This document shows, in pieces, positions 27,641 through 35,355 of a stretch of DNA of 64,000 bases. Source of the DNA: Streptomyces sp. WM6378 (lineage in GTDB: Bacteria; Actinomycetota; Actinomycetes; Streptomycetales; Streptomycetaceae). Position 1 is the stretch's first letter. Every line of letters begins with the position of its first letter. Both the position numbers and the translations under genes were made by a program. Location of the stretch: NCBI RefSeq assembly GCF_001279695.1, contig NZ_LGDD01000279.1, forward strand, positions 20,653 through 84,652. The letters are read 5' to 3'. Under the pieces are notes generated by a model that was not told where the DNA came from, ran no database searches, and saw only the letters and a list, made by a program, of their open reading frames with translations.

Positions 27641-28993
27641 ATGACGACCGCCACGGCGGGAGGCGCCCCGCCTCCCGCCACACCTCCCGCGCCCAGGACC
27701 GTCAAGAGCGTCACCGGCACCCGCAAGTGGATCGCGGCCGCCTTCCTGCTGCCCGCGCTCGTGCTGCTCGGTGCGCTCGTGGTCTATCCGATCGGATTCT
27801 CGATCTATCGATCGTTCTTCGATCAGTCCGGCCATTCGTTCGCCGGAATCGACAACTACAAGACGCTGTTCACCGACCACACCATCCGAACCGCGGTGAA
27901 GAACAACGCGATCTGGGTCGTCTGCGCCCCGACGATCGCCACCGCCCTCGGCCTGATCTTCGCCGTACTGACCGAACGGGTGCGCTGGGGAACGGCGTTC
28001 AAGCTCATCGTGTTCATGCCGATGGCGATCTCCATGCTCGCCGCGGGCATCATCTTCCGCCTGGTGTACGAGCAGGACCCGGCGCGCGGGGTCGCCAACG
28101 CCGTGGTGGTGGGCGTGCACGACACGTTCACCGAGTCGGCCGGCTATCCCAAAGCGCATCCGCTGCCCAGCGCGCCGCTGAAGGACGGGGGCGGCGGCAC
28201 GTTCATCACCCGGGACGCGGTGCACGTCGGGCAGCCCGCGCTGCTCCCCCTCGTCGGGGTGGCCGCCGACAGGATGCCGACGTCGGCCGGGACCGCCAAG
28301 CCCGCCAAGCCCGACCCGGGCAAGGTCACCGGCACGGTCTGGCTCGACTTCGCCAAGGGCGGCGGCGGCCGTCCGGGCGTCATCGACACCAAGGAGCTCG
28401 GCCTCAAGGGCATCAAGGTCGAGGCGGTGAAGGACGGCAAGGTCGTCGCCTCGGCCACCGCCGGCGCGGACGGCACCTTCACGCTGCCCGCCTCGGCCGA
28501 CGGGGCCCTGCTCCGGCTCCCCGAAAGCAACTTCCACGAGCCGTACAACGGCGTCGAATGGCTCGGTCCGGCGCTGGTCACCCCGGCCATCATCGGCTCG
28601 TACATCTGGATGTGGGCCGGGTTCGCGATGGTGCTCATCGCGGCGGGGCTCGCCGGGCTGCCGCGCGAACTCCTGGAAGCGGCCCGCGTGGACGGGGCGA
28701 ACGAGTGGCAGGTGTTCCGCCGGGTGACCGTCCCCCTGCTCGCGCCGGTGCTCGCGGTCGTCCTGGTCACGCTGATGATCAACGTCCTGAAGATCTTCGA
28801 CCTGGTCTTCATCATCGCGCCGGGCTCCAGCCAGGCCGACGCGAACGTGCTCGCCCTCCAGCTCTACCGCTCCTCCTTCGGCACCGAGGCGGACCTGGGC
28901 ATAGGCAGCGCGATCGCGGTCCTGCTGCTGCTCCTCGTGATCCCGGTGATGCTCTTCAACATCAGGCGCATGCGCAGGGAGGCCAGGCGATGA
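27641..28993 (+). CDS. Sugar ABC transporter permease 1 with an inserted extracytoplasmic domain
   Basis: This 450-residue permease has six membrane segments (about 31-56, 88-110, 120-142, 312-336, 366-388, 422-440) and the EAA motif ELLEAARVDGANEWQVFRRV (343-362) that meets the ATPase. Between segments 3 and 4, on the outside, lie about 170 residues instead of the usual 40 or so. They include residues 228-295, which look like a small beta-sandwich of the CnaB/SdrD or carboxypeptidase-regulatory type (KVTGTVWLDF, LGLKGIKVEAVKDGKVVASA, DGTFTLPASADG). MalF of E. coli has a comparable outer domain that holds its binding protein, but in a different loop. It starts 7 bases after the binding-protein stop. 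Confidence 0.88.
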   Translation: MTTATAGGAPPPATPPAPRTVKSVTGTRKWIAAAFLLPALVLLGALVVYPIGFSIYRSFFDQSGHSFAGIDNYKTLFTDHTIRTAVKNNAIWVVCAPTIATALGLIFAVLTERVRWGTAFKLIVFMPMAISMLAAGIIFRLVYEQDPARGVANAVVVGVHDTFTESAGYPKAHPLPSAPLKDGGGGTFITRDAVHVGQPALLPLVGVAADRMPTSAGTAKPAKPDPGKVTGTVWLDFAKGGGGRPGVIDTKELGLKGIKVEAVKDGKVVASATAGADGTFTLPASADGALLRLPESNFHEPYNGVEWLGPALVTPAIIGSYIWMWAGFAMVLIAAGLAGLPRELLEAARVDGANEWQVFRRVTVPLLAPVLAVVLVTLMINVLKIFDLVFIIAPGSSQADANVLALQLYRSSFGTEADLGIGSAIAVLLLLLVIPVMLFNIRRMRREARR

Positions 28994-29094
28994 GGACCCG
29001 CCGTGTCGCGACCGCCCCCTGCCGGGGGTCCGGGGGTCGTCCCCCGGGACAGCACAGCAACATCAGGCGCATGCGCAGGGAGGCCAGGCGATGA
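28990..29094 (+). CDS. Short coupled reading frame 1 (34 aa)
   Basis: The ATG overlaps the permease 1 stop by four bases and has AGGGAGG seven bases before it (within the repeat copy). The frame reads MRTRRVATAPCRGSGG, continues, and ends with the same NIRRMRREARR tail as permease 1 because the second repeat copy is used in the same phase. The product is very basic. It may have no function beyond passing ribosomes on to the next start. It contains a GC-rich hairpin (about 29022-29050) of the sort scattered through Streptomyces genomes. Confidence 0.4.
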   Translation: MRTRRVATAPCRGSGGRPPGQHSNIRRMRREARR

Positions 29095-29129
29095 CTACCC
29101 CGGGTATGCGCAAGGAGGCCGGGCGATGA
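29091..29129 (+). CDS. Short coupled reading frame 2 (12 aa)
   Basis: Starts at the ATGA that ends frame 1 and encodes MTTPGMRKEAGR, stopping at TGA in the ATGA where permease 2 begins. Its coding sequence contains the AGGAGG that serves permease 2. It looks like a reinitiation relay rather than a functional peptide. Confidence 0.35.
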   Translation: MTTPGMRKEAGR

Positions 29130-30007
29130 CCGCTGTCGAAGGGATCGTCAAGGCCCGGCAGTCGCTGCCCGCGCGGATCGCGTCGCGTACGGGCGGCGGC
29201 GTGCTGCGCGTGTTCCTCATCCTGGTCGGGCTCTTCTGGCTGATGCCGACCGTCGGGCTCCTGCTCTCCTCGGTGCGCAGCCCCTCCGACATCGCCTCGA
29301 CGGGCTGGTGGAAGACGTTCACCGACCCGTCCCAGTTCACCTTCCACAACTACGCGAACCTGCTGGACAACAGCACGATCACCGACTCCCTGCTGTCCAC
29401 GGTCGCGATCACCGTCCCGGCCACGGTCCTGGTCGTCGTCATCGGCTCGCTCGCCGGGTACGCCTTCGCCTGGATGGACTTCCCGGGCCGCGACTGGTGG
29501 TTCATGGTCGTGGTGAGCCTGCTCGTCGTGCCGGTGCAGGTCGCCCTCGTGCCGGTCGCCAAGCTTTTCGGCCAGATCGGGATCTTCGAGACGACGGTCG
29601 GCGTGATCATCTTTCACGTCGCCTTCGGCCTGCCCTTCGCGATCTTCCTCCTTCGCAACTTCTTCGCGGAGATCCCGAGGGAACTGCTGGAAGCGGCCCG
29701 CCTGGACGGCGCGGGCGAGATCCGGCTCTTCACCCGGGTCGTGATGCCGCTCGGCGGCCCGGCGATCGCCTCGCTCGGCATCTTCCAGTTCCTGTGGGTC
29801 TGGAACGACATGCTGGTCGCGCTGATCTTCGCCGACTCCAAGCACCCGCCGATCACGGTGGCCCTGCAGCAGCAGGTCCGCCAGTTCGGCAACAACATCG
29901 ACGTCCTCGCCCCGGGCGCCTTCGTCTCCATGGTCATCCCGCTCGCCGTCTTCTTCGCCTTCCAGCGGCAGTTCGTGTCGGGGGTGATGGCCGGCGCGGT
30001 GAAGTGA
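29126..30007 (+). CDS. Sugar ABC transporter permease 2
   Basis: The 293-residue protein has six membrane segments and the EAA loop (ELLEAARLDGAGEIRLFTRV, about 190-209), with the order and length of MalG-type permeases. It pairs with permease 1 to form the channel for the sugar delivered by the lipoprotein encoded at 26236. ATG 29126 is preceded by AGGAGG at seven bases. The start overlaps the small frame at 29091 by four bases, which extends translational coupling from permease 1. No regulator gene is adjacent. Confidence 0.9.
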   Translation: MTAVEGIVKARQSLPARIASRTGGGVLRVFLILVGLFWLMPTVGLLLSSVRSPSDIASTGWWKTFTDPSQFTFHNYANLLDNSTITDSLLSTVAITVPATVLVVVIGSLAGYAFAWMDFPGRDWWFMVVVSLLVVPVQVALVPVAKLFGQIGIFETTVGVIIFHVAFGLPFAIFLLRNFFAEIPRELLEAARLDGAGEIRLFTRVVMPLGGPAIASLGIFQFLWVWNDMLVALIFADSKHPPITVALQQQVRQFGNNIDVLAPGAFVSMVIPLAVFFAFQRQFVSGVMAGAVK

Positions 30008-30051
30008 GCGTACGCACAAGGGACTTGATCACCCGATCGAACGATCATGGC

Positions 30052-30092
30052 CGCGCGATCGCATGACACCACGTCAAGCGCATGATCGCGCG
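30052..30092. terminator. Inverted repeat downstream of the ABC importer operon
   Basis: CGCGCGATC (30052-30060) is complementary to GATCGCGCG (30084-30092); the arms are 9 bases and the spacer 23. Several extra GATC/CGATCG words surround it. It may be a terminator or a binding site; 45 bases separate it from the permease 2 stop. Confidence 0.35.
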
Positions 30093-30186
30093 AATACGCC
30101 GGACGGCACCAGCGGCGTAACCGGATCACTCCTTCGGACGTTCACGGGCCATCCGCCCGTGTCTTCTCACGCCCCCAGGATGTCCG

Positions 30187-32430
30187 TTGCCCCGGTTCAG
30201 CGTCATCGTGCCCGCGTACAAGCTCCAGGCCTATCTTCATCCCTGTCTGGAATCGGTACTGAGTCAGACGTACGAGAGTGACGAGAGCCCGGCGTTCGAC
30301 CTGGAAGTGATCGCGGTCGACGCCGGCTCCCCCGACTCCTGCGGCGAGATCATCGACGAGTTCGCCGCCCGTGATCCCCGGGTCGTCGCCGTCCACCTGC
30401 CCCCGGACCCTGCCGACCCGGGCCAGGGGCCGGGCCCCGCCCGCAACGCCGGGCTCGCCCGCGCCACCGGTGAGTACGTCCTGTTCCTCGACGGCGACGA
30501 CACCCTGGCCCCGCACGCCCTGCGCGACATCGCCGACCGGCTCAAGGCGTCGGGCGACCCCGACGTCCTGGTCTTCGGCCACGCCCGCACGCACTGGTCG
30601 GGCGAGACGGAGGGGCTCCACCTTCCGCCGCACCTCACCGAGTCGGGCCCCGCCCCCTTCCAACTGACCGAGCGCCCGGACCTGTTGAAGCAGCCGTCCC
30701 CGTCCTGGAACAAGGCGTACCGGCGGGAGTTCACCGAGCGCGAGGGGCTCGCCTTCACGCCCGGCCGGCACACGGACACCTTCTGGTCGTACGCGGCCCT
30801 GCTCGCGGCGGGTTCGCTCAGCACCCTGGAGCGGGTCTGCGTACACCACCGCAGACGGCGCGGCACGGACCCCGCACCCGGCCGCCACTTCGACCTCTTC
30901 CCGCAGTACGACCGCGTCTTCGACTTCGTCGACTCCCGCCCGGCACTCAGCAGTTGGCGCCCGGTGCTCGCGCGCCGGATGGCCGACCACCTCGCGGCCG
31001 CCTCCGCCACCGTGCTCACCTCGCCCGGCCTGTCCGCGCGCACCCGCGCCGAGTTCTTCCGCCTGGCCCGCGCCCACTACGGCCGCCACCGCGCGCCGGG
31101 CGCCGCCGGGCTGTGCTACGCCGGGGTCCGCTTCGCCACGTATCGCACCCACCGCGCGCTGCGGGGGATCCGCGCGCTGCGCGCCCGCGCCCGGGCATTC
31201 GCCGCGGCGGTGGTGCGCCCGGCCCGCACGACCGCCCTGCGGCTGCACTACCGCATCCAGCGCCGCCTCCCCGTACACGACGACCTGGCGGTGTTCAGCG
31301 CGTACTGGAACCGCGGCTACACGTGCAACCCGGCCGCCATCGAGGCCAAGGTCCGCGAACTCGTCCCCGGCATGCGGACCGCCTGGATCACCACGCCCGA
31401 GCAGGACACGACGGTGCCGTCGGCCACCCGCCGCATCCGCCCCGAGAGCTTCGGATACTTCGCGGCGCTCGCCCGCGCCAAGTACCTGGTGAACAACGTC
31501 GAGTTCGACCACCGCCTGGTCAAGCGGCCCGGCCAGATCCTGCTCCAGACCCACCACGGAACGCCGCTCAAGTCGGTGGGCCTGGATCTGACGGACCGTC
31601 CGGCAGCCTCACGCGGCACCGACGCCACCCGCCTTCTCGCCGACGCCGACAAGTGGGACTACGCCCTGACCGCCAACCGGCACGCCACCCTCGTCGGCGA
31701 GCGCGCCTTCCCGGCCGCGTACACCACGCTCGAATACGGCAGCCCGCGCAACGACGTGCTGCGCCGCGCCACCCCCGCCGGCACGGCCGGGCTGCGCGAA
31801 CTGCTCGGCATTCCGGGGCAGTCGACGGTCGTCCTGTACGCGCCGACGCATCGCGACTACAGCCGCAGCCAGCACCTTCCGCTCGACCTGGACCGGTTCG
31901 GCCGCGCGCTCGGCCCGGAGTTCTTCCTGCTGACCCGCGCCCACTTCTCCTACCGGGCCCCGCTGAACCGGACGCCGCTGCCGCGCGTCCTGGACGTCAC
32001 GGGGTACCCGAGCATCGAGGAGCTCTTCCTGGTCTCGGACGCGCTCGTCACGGACTACTCGTCCCTGATGTTCGACTACGCCGGCCTGGACCGGCCGATC
32101 GTGATCCTCGACGACGACCGCGAGGCGTACGAGGCGGCCCGGGGCACCTACTTCGACCTGCGGACCCGCCCGCCGGGCGCGGTCGCCCGCACCGAGGACG
32201 AGCTGATCGACATCTTCACCACCGGCCACTGGCGCGGCTCCCGCTCGGCCCAGCTGAGGTCCGCCTTCCGCACCCGCTTCTGCCCGTACGACGACGGGCA
32301 CGCGGCGGAGCGGGTGGTGCGGCGGGTGTTCCTGAAGGCCACGGCGGCGACCCCCGCGGCCCGGAACGTGCCCGAACAGCGCGTCAGGGGAACGGAGTTC
32401 GCCCCGACGACGGCTGCCATGCGGCGCTAA
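30187..32430 (+). CDS. GT2 glycosyltransferase fused to TagF/TagB-like glycerophosphotransferase (wall polymer synthesis)
   Basis: The 747-residue protein joins two enzymes. Residues 1-240 are a GT2 glycosyltransferase (FSVIVPAYKLQAYLHPCLESVL, then GPGPARNAGLARATGEYVLFLDGDDT). Residues about 370-715 are a CDP-glycerol/CDP-ribitol phosphotransferase of the TagB/TagF type (QTHHGTPLK, YGSPRNDVL, VLYAPTHRD, LVTDYSSLMFDYA). It probably builds a glycosylated polyol-phosphate wall polymer at the inner membrane face. The TagGH-type exporter genes lie just downstream on the same strand, interrupted by a tetR gene. The start is TTG 30187 with AGGA six bases before it. The exact polymer cannot be told. 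Confidence 0.87.
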   Translation: MPRFSVIVPAYKLQAYLHPCLESVLSQTYESDESPAFDLEVIAVDAGSPDSCGEIIDEFAARDPRVVAVHLPPDPADPGQGPGPARNAGLARATGEYVLFLDGDDTLAPHALRDIADRLKASGDPDVLVFGHARTHWSGETEGLHLPPHLTESGPAPFQLTERPDLLKQPSPSWNKAYRREFTEREGLAFTPGRHTDTFWSYAALLAAGSLSTLERVCVHHRRRRGTDPAPGRHFDLFPQYDRVFDFVDSRPALSSWRPVLARRMADHLAAASATVLTSPGLSARTRAEFFRLARAHYGRHRAPGAAGLCYAGVRFATYRTHRALRGIRALRARARAFAAAVVRPARTTALRLHYRIQRRLPVHDDLAVFSAYWNRGYTCNPAAIEAKVRELVPGMRTAWITTPEQDTTVPSATRRIRPESFGYFAALARAKYLVNNVEFDHRLVKRPGQILLQTHHGTPLKSVGLDLTDRPAASRGTDATRLLADADKWDYALTANRHATLVGERAFPAAYTTLEYGSPRNDVLRRATPAGTAGLRELLGIPGQSTVVLYAPTHRDYSRSQHLPLDLDRFGRALGPEFFLLTRAHFSYRAPLNRTPLPRVLDVTGYPSIEELFLVSDALVTDYSSLMFDYAGLDRPIVILDDDREAYEAARGTYFDLRTRPPGAVARTEDELIDIFTTGHWRGSRSAQLRSAFRTRFCPYDDGHAAERVVRRVFLKATAATPAARNVPEQRVRGTEFAPTTAAMRR

Positions 32431-32475
32431 GTGCGGGGCGCTGAGCATCTTCCGCTGAGGTGTGCGGTAGCGCTG

Positions 32476-32492
32476 CGCCCCTTTTCGGGGCG
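32476..32492. terminator. Hairpin terminator after the wall polymer transferase gene
   Basis: Stem CGCCCC / GGGGCG with loop TTTTC, 46 bases after the stop codon. Confidence 0.55.
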
Positions 32493-32542
32493 TGGCGAGG
32501 ACCTGCGCAGACTTCCCGGCTCCGGCGCGGCACCACGCCCTC

Positions 32543-32571
32543 AGGGGCGCGGGGAACTGCGCGACCAGCCC
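32543..32571. repeat. Widespread Streptomyces intergenic repeat (GGGGCGCGGGGAACTGCGCG type)
   Basis: The sequence AGGGGCGCGGGGAACTGCGC with its continuation GACCAGCCC is a familiar high-copy intergenic repeat of Streptomyces chromosomes. It lies between two convergent genes, the usual place. A shorter relative with the same core (GAGGCGCGGGGAG) is at about 36688. Confidence 0.65.
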
Positions 32572-32618
32572 AAGGCGGCCCGCACCCGACGGAACAAGAC
32601 GCGGAAGCCCCTCTGAAG

Positions 32619-33251
32619 CTAGGCGACAGCCTTGAGCGCCGCCACCGCGGACTTGGCCAGATCGTCCAGGTAGCCCTTCGGCAGCGCTCCCTTGACGACG
32701 ACGAGCCGCCAGTACAGCGGGCCCACGATCAGGTCGAGCGCCCGGTCGGGGTCCGCCCCGGCGGGCAGCTCGCCCCGCTCGACCGCCTCGCGGACGACAA
32801 CCGCGGCAACGCCCTGCTGCCCGTCGAGCAGCGCGGCCTTGATCGCGTCGGCGATCTCCGGGTGGCGTACGGATTCGACCAGCAGGTCGGGGATGACCTG
32901 CGAGGCGATCGGATGGCGCAGGGCGAGCGAGGCGACCGCGAGCAGGGCCCGGATGTCCCCGTAGAGGGAGCCGGTGTGCGGCACCGGGAGACCCTGCTCG
33001 GCGAATGCCGACACGAGGTCCAGGACCAGACTGAGCTTCGACTTCCACCGGCGGTAGACCGCCGTCTTGCCGACCCCCGCACGGCGCGCGATGCCCTCGA
33101 TGGACATCCGGGCGAAGCCGACCGCGGCGAGTTCCTCGAAGACGGCCGCCCGGATGGCGTCCGTCACGTCCTCACGCAGCACGGCGGCGCCCGCGGGGGC
33201 ACGGCGTGACTGCGGGCGGTTCGCGGCGATCTCCGGGTCCGTCTTGGTCAT
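32619..33251 (-). CDS. TetR-family transcriptional regulator
   Basis: The 210-residue protein has a TetR helix-turn-helix (about residues 28-75: AAVFEELAAVGFARMSIEGI, then RAGVGKTAVYRRWKSK) and a C-terminal ligand domain of TetR_C type ending in WRLVVVKGALPKGYLDDLA. It is divergent from the TagG-like gene and its promoter region carries repeated GCGTTGCGACG boxes, so it most likely represses itself and the exporter operon. TATGCT lies six bases before ATG 33251 on the minus strand and there is no useful ribosome binding site, so the mRNA may be leaderless. The ligand is unknown. Confidence 0.85.
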   Translation of the reverse strand: MTKTDPEIAANRPQSRRAPAGAAVLREDVTDAIRAAVFEELAAVGFARMSIEGIARRAGVGKTAVYRRWKSKLSLVLDLVSAFAEQGLPVPHTGSLYGDIRALLAVASLALRHPIASQVIPDLLVESVRHPEIADAIKAALLDGQQGVAAVVVREAVERGELPAGADPDRALDLIVGPLYWRLVVVKGALPKGYLDDLAKSAVAALKAVA

Positions 33252-33263
33252 GCCTTGAGCATA

Positions 33264-33323
33264 GCGTTGCGACGAGACGGTTGCGTTGCGACGTGGAGCC
33301 GTCCTACTCTCGCCGTAGCGACG
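33264..33323. promoter_or_regulatory. Repeated TetR operator candidates between tetR and tagG
   Basis: The 11-mer GCGTTGCGACG occurs exactly at 33264-33274 and 33283-33293, 19 bases apart, and a variant GCCGTAGCGACG at 33312-33323. Its core CGTTGCGACG is nearly palindromic. The first copy abuts the putative tetR -10, so binding would block tetR and could control the divergent exporter genes. Confidence 0.55.
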
Positions 33324-33398
33324 ATACGGGCCCGTTCCGTCGCAAGTGATCCCCCGCCCCGGGAAGCCTCCCGGGATCCCCCGGCGAAAGCGACCGTA

Positions 33399-34355
33399 GT
33401 GAGCCAGACCGAAGCTGCGCGCCAGACCGCAGCACCATCGGCCGCGTCGGCCTCCATCCCGACGCAGTCCGCCCGGTACACCGGCGACCAGGCCCTCAGC
33501 CCGGCCGAGCTGGCCGAGAAGTACGGCCTGAAGGTGAGCGGTGCCCGCCCCTCGCTGCCCGAGTACGTGCGGCAGCTGTGGGCCCGGCGCCACTTCATCA
33601 CCGCGTTCGCCACCGCCAAGCTGACCGCCCAGTACAGCGAGGCGAAGCTGGGGCAGATCTGGCAGCTGATGACGCCGCTCCTGAACGCGGCGGTGTACTA
33701 CTTCATCTTCGGCATCCTGATGGGCAACAAGTCCAGCACGCCCGACTACATCCCGTGGCTGGTCACGGGCGTGTTCATCTGGACCTTCACGGCCAACTCG
33801 ATCATGGCGGGCACCCGCGCGATCACCGGCAACATCGGCCTGGTGCGGGCGCTGCACTTCCCGCGCGCCTCGCTGCCGGTCTCGCTCGCCCTCCAGCAGC
33901 TCCAGCAGCTGCTGTTCTCGCTGGCCGCGCTGGCGATCATCATCATGTGCTTCGGCCAGCTGCCCGGCGTCTCGTGGCTGCTGCTGATCCCGGCGCTGGT
34001 CCTGCAGTCGATGTTCAACACGGGCCTGTCGCTCGTGATGGCCCGGATCACCGCGAAGACCCCGGACGTCGCCCAGGTGATGCCGTTCATCCTGCGTACC
34101 TGGATGTACATGTCCGGCGTGATGTGGAACCTGGGCCCGCAGCTCAAGAAGATGAACCACATGGTGGCCCAGTTGCTCGGGCTCAACCCGGCCGCGGTCT
34201 ACATCGACCTGGTCCGGTTCGCGATGATCAAGAGCTTCCACGCCAACAAGCTGCCCCCGCACGTGTGGGCGGTGGCCGCGGGCTGGGCGTTCGTCGCGCT
34301 GGCCGCGGGCTTCATCTACTTCTGGAAGGCAGAGGAGCAGTACGGACGTGGCTGA
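33399..34355 (+). CDS. Wall polymer ABC exporter, permease subunit (TagG-like)
   Basis: A 318-residue ABC2-type permease: a hydrophilic N-terminus of about 60 residues, an amphipathic helix (LPEYVRQLWARRHFITAFA), then six membrane segments (YFIFGILMG, WLVTGVFIWTF, AALAIIIMCFG, LLLIPALVLQS and others). The family flips lipid-linked teichoic acid or similar polymers to the outside. The next gene, encoding the ATPase, overlaps it by eight bases. I place the start at GTG 33399 (VSQTEAARQ); the frame remains open upstream into the operator region. Its context with a TagF-like synthase upstream supports a wall polymer substrate rather than an O-antigen. Confidence 0.88.
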   Translation: MSQTEAARQTAAPSAASASIPTQSARYTGDQALSPAELAEKYGLKVSGARPSLPEYVRQLWARRHFITAFATAKLTAQYSEAKLGQIWQLMTPLLNAAVYYFIFGILMGNKSSTPDYIPWLVTGVFIWTFTANSIMAGTRAITGNIGLVRALHFPRASLPVSLALQQLQQLLFSLAALAIIIMCFGQLPGVSWLLLIPALVLQSMFNTGLSLVMARITAKTPDVAQVMPFILRTWMYMSGVMWNLGPQLKKMNHMVAQLLGLNPAAVYIDLVRFAMIKSFHANKLPPHVWAVAAGWAFVALAAGFIYFWKAEEQYGRG

Positions 34356-35184
34356 CACCCAGACGCTGGACAAGTCGGCCGAGCCGGCCGACGCCGTGGC
34401 GGACAGCGCGCCGGTCGAACTCGGCGAGCCGACCGTGATCGTCGACGACGTACACATCGTCTACAAGGTCAACGGAACCGGATCCAAGGGCAAGGGCGGG
34501 GCCACCGCGGCCCTCAACCGGATCGTCTCGCGCAAGGAGACCCCGGGCATGCGCGAGGTGCACGCCGTCAAGGGCGTCACCTTCGTGGCCCGGCGCGGCG
34601 AGGCGATCGGCCTCATCGGTTCCAACGGCTCGGGCAAGTCGACCCTGCTCAAGGCGGTCGCGGGCCTGCTGCCGACCGCCCGGGGCAAGATCTACACCCA
34701 GGGCCAGCCGTCGCTGCTCGGCGTGAACGCGGCCCTGATGAACGACCTGACCGGCGAGCGCAACGTCACCCTCGGCGCACTCGCCATGGGCATGTCCCGC
34801 GAGGAGGTGCGCGAGCGCTACGACGACATCGTCGACTTCTCCGGGATCAACGAGAAGGACGACTTCATCTCGCTCCCCATGCGCACGTACTCCTCCGGCA
34901 TGAGCGCGCGGCTGCGCTTCTCCATCGCGGCCGCCAAGAACCACGACGTGCTGCTCATCGACGAGGCCCTGGCCACCGGTGACGCCCGGTTCCAGCGCCG
35001 CAGCCAGGAGCGCATCAACGAGCTGCGCCAGGAGGCGGGCACCGTCTTCCTGGTCAGCCACAGCAACGCCTCGATCAGGGAGAACTGCGAGCGGGCCCTC
35101 TGGCTGGAGTCGGGCACGCTGCGGATGGACGGCCCGACGGACGAGGTCATCGCGGCGTACGAGCAGTTCACGAAGAAGAAGTAG
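34348..35184 (+). CDS. Wall polymer ABC exporter, ATPase subunit (TagH-like)
   Basis: The 278-residue ATPase has Walker A GSNGSGKST, a signature YSSGMSARL instead of LSGGQ, Walker B VLLIDEALATGD and the switch His in LVSHSN. This set is typical of the TagH/Wzt/RfbE subfamily that powers polysaccharide and teichoic acid export. A segment of about 25 residues between the first strand and Walker A (KGGATAALNRIVSRKE) is also typical. GTG 34348 has AGGAG at 10 bases and overlaps the permease gene, so the subunits are co-translated. A GC-rich hairpin follows at 35198. Confidence 0.9.
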   Translation: MADTQTLDKSAEPADAVADSAPVELGEPTVIVDDVHIVYKVNGTGSKGKGGATAALNRIVSRKETPGMREVHAVKGVTFVARRGEAIGLIGSNGSGKSTLLKAVAGLLPTARGKIYTQGQPSLLGVNAALMNDLTGERNVTLGALAMGMSREEVRERYDDIVDFSGINEKDDFISLPMRTYSSGMSARLRFSIAAAKNHDVLLIDEALATGDARFQRRSQERINELRQEAGTVFLVSHSNASIRENCERALWLESGTLRMDGPTDEVIAAYEQFTKKK

Positions 35185-35197
35185 CCGGTCCGCGGAT

Positions 35198-35226
35198 GTG
35201 CGGGGTGCCGTCGGGGCGCCCCGCAC
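35198..35226 (+). terminator. Terminator after the TagGH genes
   Basis: 12-base stem GTGCGGGGTGCC / GGCGCCCCGCAC with one G-U pair and a five-base loop, 14 bases after the ATPase stop. Confidence 0.75.
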
Positions 35227-35355
35227 TCTGCTGTCGCGACGCCCGACGCGAGGCCGTCACCGCGCGCCCCGCACGCCGCTGTCACCCCGCATCGCACGTC
35301 GTGCCCGTCGCGGCTCTCCTCCGAATCGGGACAAACCGCGCATAAGCTTCGCGCG

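Larger units (their letters stand above)
28957..29129 (+). repeat. Triplicated start/stop junction between the two permease genes
   Basis: A 37-base sequence at 28957-28993, which encodes the last residues and stop of permease 1, recurs exactly at 29058-29094. A third, 24-base diverged copy is at 29106-29129. Each copy carries an AGGGAGG or AGGAGG ribosome binding site and ends in ATGA, where the stop of one frame overlaps the start of the next. Confidence 0.9.

Noticed and set aside
27727..29094. 455-codon frame overlapping permease 1 and ending in the same NIRRMRREARR tail
   Set aside because: Only its last 34 codons (from ATG 28990) have a start signal; the rest is a shadow of permease 1.
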